A stretch of DNA of 32,561 nt, taken from assembly GCA_015501585.1 (NCBI GenBank), contig JADNRY010000659.1, positions 1 to 32,561 on the forward strand, written 5' to 3'. Position numbers and translations under genes: made by a program. Below are positions 32,280 through 32,561 of the stretch, in pieces. Position 1 is the first letter of the stretch, and every line of letters begins with the position of its first letter. Below the pieces are notes generated by a model. That model searched no databases, had not been told where the DNA came from, and saw nothing but the letters and a program-made list of their open reading frames with translations. The DNA comes from Rhodocollybia butyracea (taxonomy: Eukaryota; Basidiomycota; Agaricomycetes; Agaricales; Omphalotaceae).

Positions 32280-32561
32280 ATGTCTTCCAAGAACACCCAA
32301 AATACCGATGACAAACCGCAGTTCATGAAGAATACTATGGAAGCCATCGTCGCCTCCACCAGAACACTCAAAGAGGCTACCAGTCGGCTCCGTGATGCAA
32401 TCGAGTACGTCGAGGATCAGACGCTCCTTCAGGCAGAGGTTCTTAGTACTGTACAAAAGCACGTCGATCTTCTTGTGAGCCTCTTTTCGCCTTTTCCACG
32501 GGAGCCTGACCTTGATATCCTGCCTCCATAGACCACGTCTTTTCATAAGGAGAAAGTACTC
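32280..32561 (+). CDS. Small helical protein, start of a gene cut by the window edge
   Basis: The ATG at 32280 opens a helical, coiled-coil-like stretch (MEAIVASTRTLKEATSRLRD, then TLLQAEVLSTVQKHVDLL). Read without splicing it ends at TAG 32529-32531 (83 residues). The sequence GTGAGCC after DLL and CCATAG just before ACCACG form a good phase-0 intron (32475-32531). The gene therefore probably continues as TTSFHKEKVL beyond base 32561. Its setting (C-tract/hairpin upstream, phase-0 intron) matches the genes at 21195 and 28355, so I place it in the same class. The protein itself is not recognised. Confidence 0.5.

Noticed and set aside
1..32561. CRISPR array, bacterial operons or ribosome-binding sites
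   Set aside because: No regularly spaced repeats, and the genes have spliceosomal introns; this is a eukaryotic genome.

Overview
The window looks like an accessory, repeat-rich piece of a filamentous basidiomycete (Agaricomycete) genome. The evidence is spliceosomal introns of about 45-70 nt with GTRNGT donors and (C/T)AG acceptors, a basidiomycete-type seven-helix membrane protein, a secreted berberine-bridge-like FAD oxidase, ricin-B-type beta-trefoil lectins and decayed LTR retroelements. A Rhizoctonia/Ceratobasidium-like fungus would fit, but that is a guess from gene content. There is no sign of bacterial organisation.

Layout. 1-2.9 kb: two copies of a small beta-trefoil (ricin-B-like) lectin gene in inverted orientation, with an orphan copy of their promoter between them. 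The left copy runs off the window and the right copy has an in-frame stop. 3.7-4.9 kb: an intact two-exon gene for a basic, disordered, probably nuclear protein of unknown function. 5.6-10.9 kb and 17.4-18.6 kb: a dispersed family (copies A, B, C, D) of five-exon genes for small secreted proteins that carry protein-kinase hallmark residues but almost no C-lobe. Only C (9815-10873) is intact. A has lost its start codon and has a frameshifted signal peptide, B is a one-exon remnant left by a deletion, and D has a one-base frameshift just before its DFG motif. Two decayed fragments of a paralogue of the 3.7-kb gene and a perfect non-autonomous hAT element (615 bp, 8-bp target duplication) lie in the same array. 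11.75-13.17 kb (minus): an intact seven-exon gene for a seven-helix membrane protein. 15.1-16.8 kb: a secreted FAD-linked oxidase gene with one frameshift.

20.2-32.5 kb is retroelement territory. A Ty3/gypsy reverse transcriptase-RNase H block lies on the minus strand, truncated at both ends, and abuts a gag-like remnant on the plus strand. Three plus-strand genes of an unrecognised class (21195, 28355 and 32280) follow LTR-like regions. At least two of them combine a Cys-cluster, low-complexity stretches and coiled coils. Each is preceded by a C-tract and a small perfect hairpin. Two of these motifs share 18 identical bases, followed by stems of different sequence that still pair. Read on the minus strand the C-tracts are polypurine tracts, so these genes may sit antisense at the 3' ends of LTR elements.

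The genes do not form one pathway. The secreted kinase-like proteins, lectin and oxidase are all of the kind a fungus uses outside or at the surface of its cells. The strongest candidate for something undescribed is the secreted mini-kinase-like family; the second is the C-tract/hairpin gene class. All exon structures were derived by eye from frames, splice sites and comparison between copies. No database search was possible.
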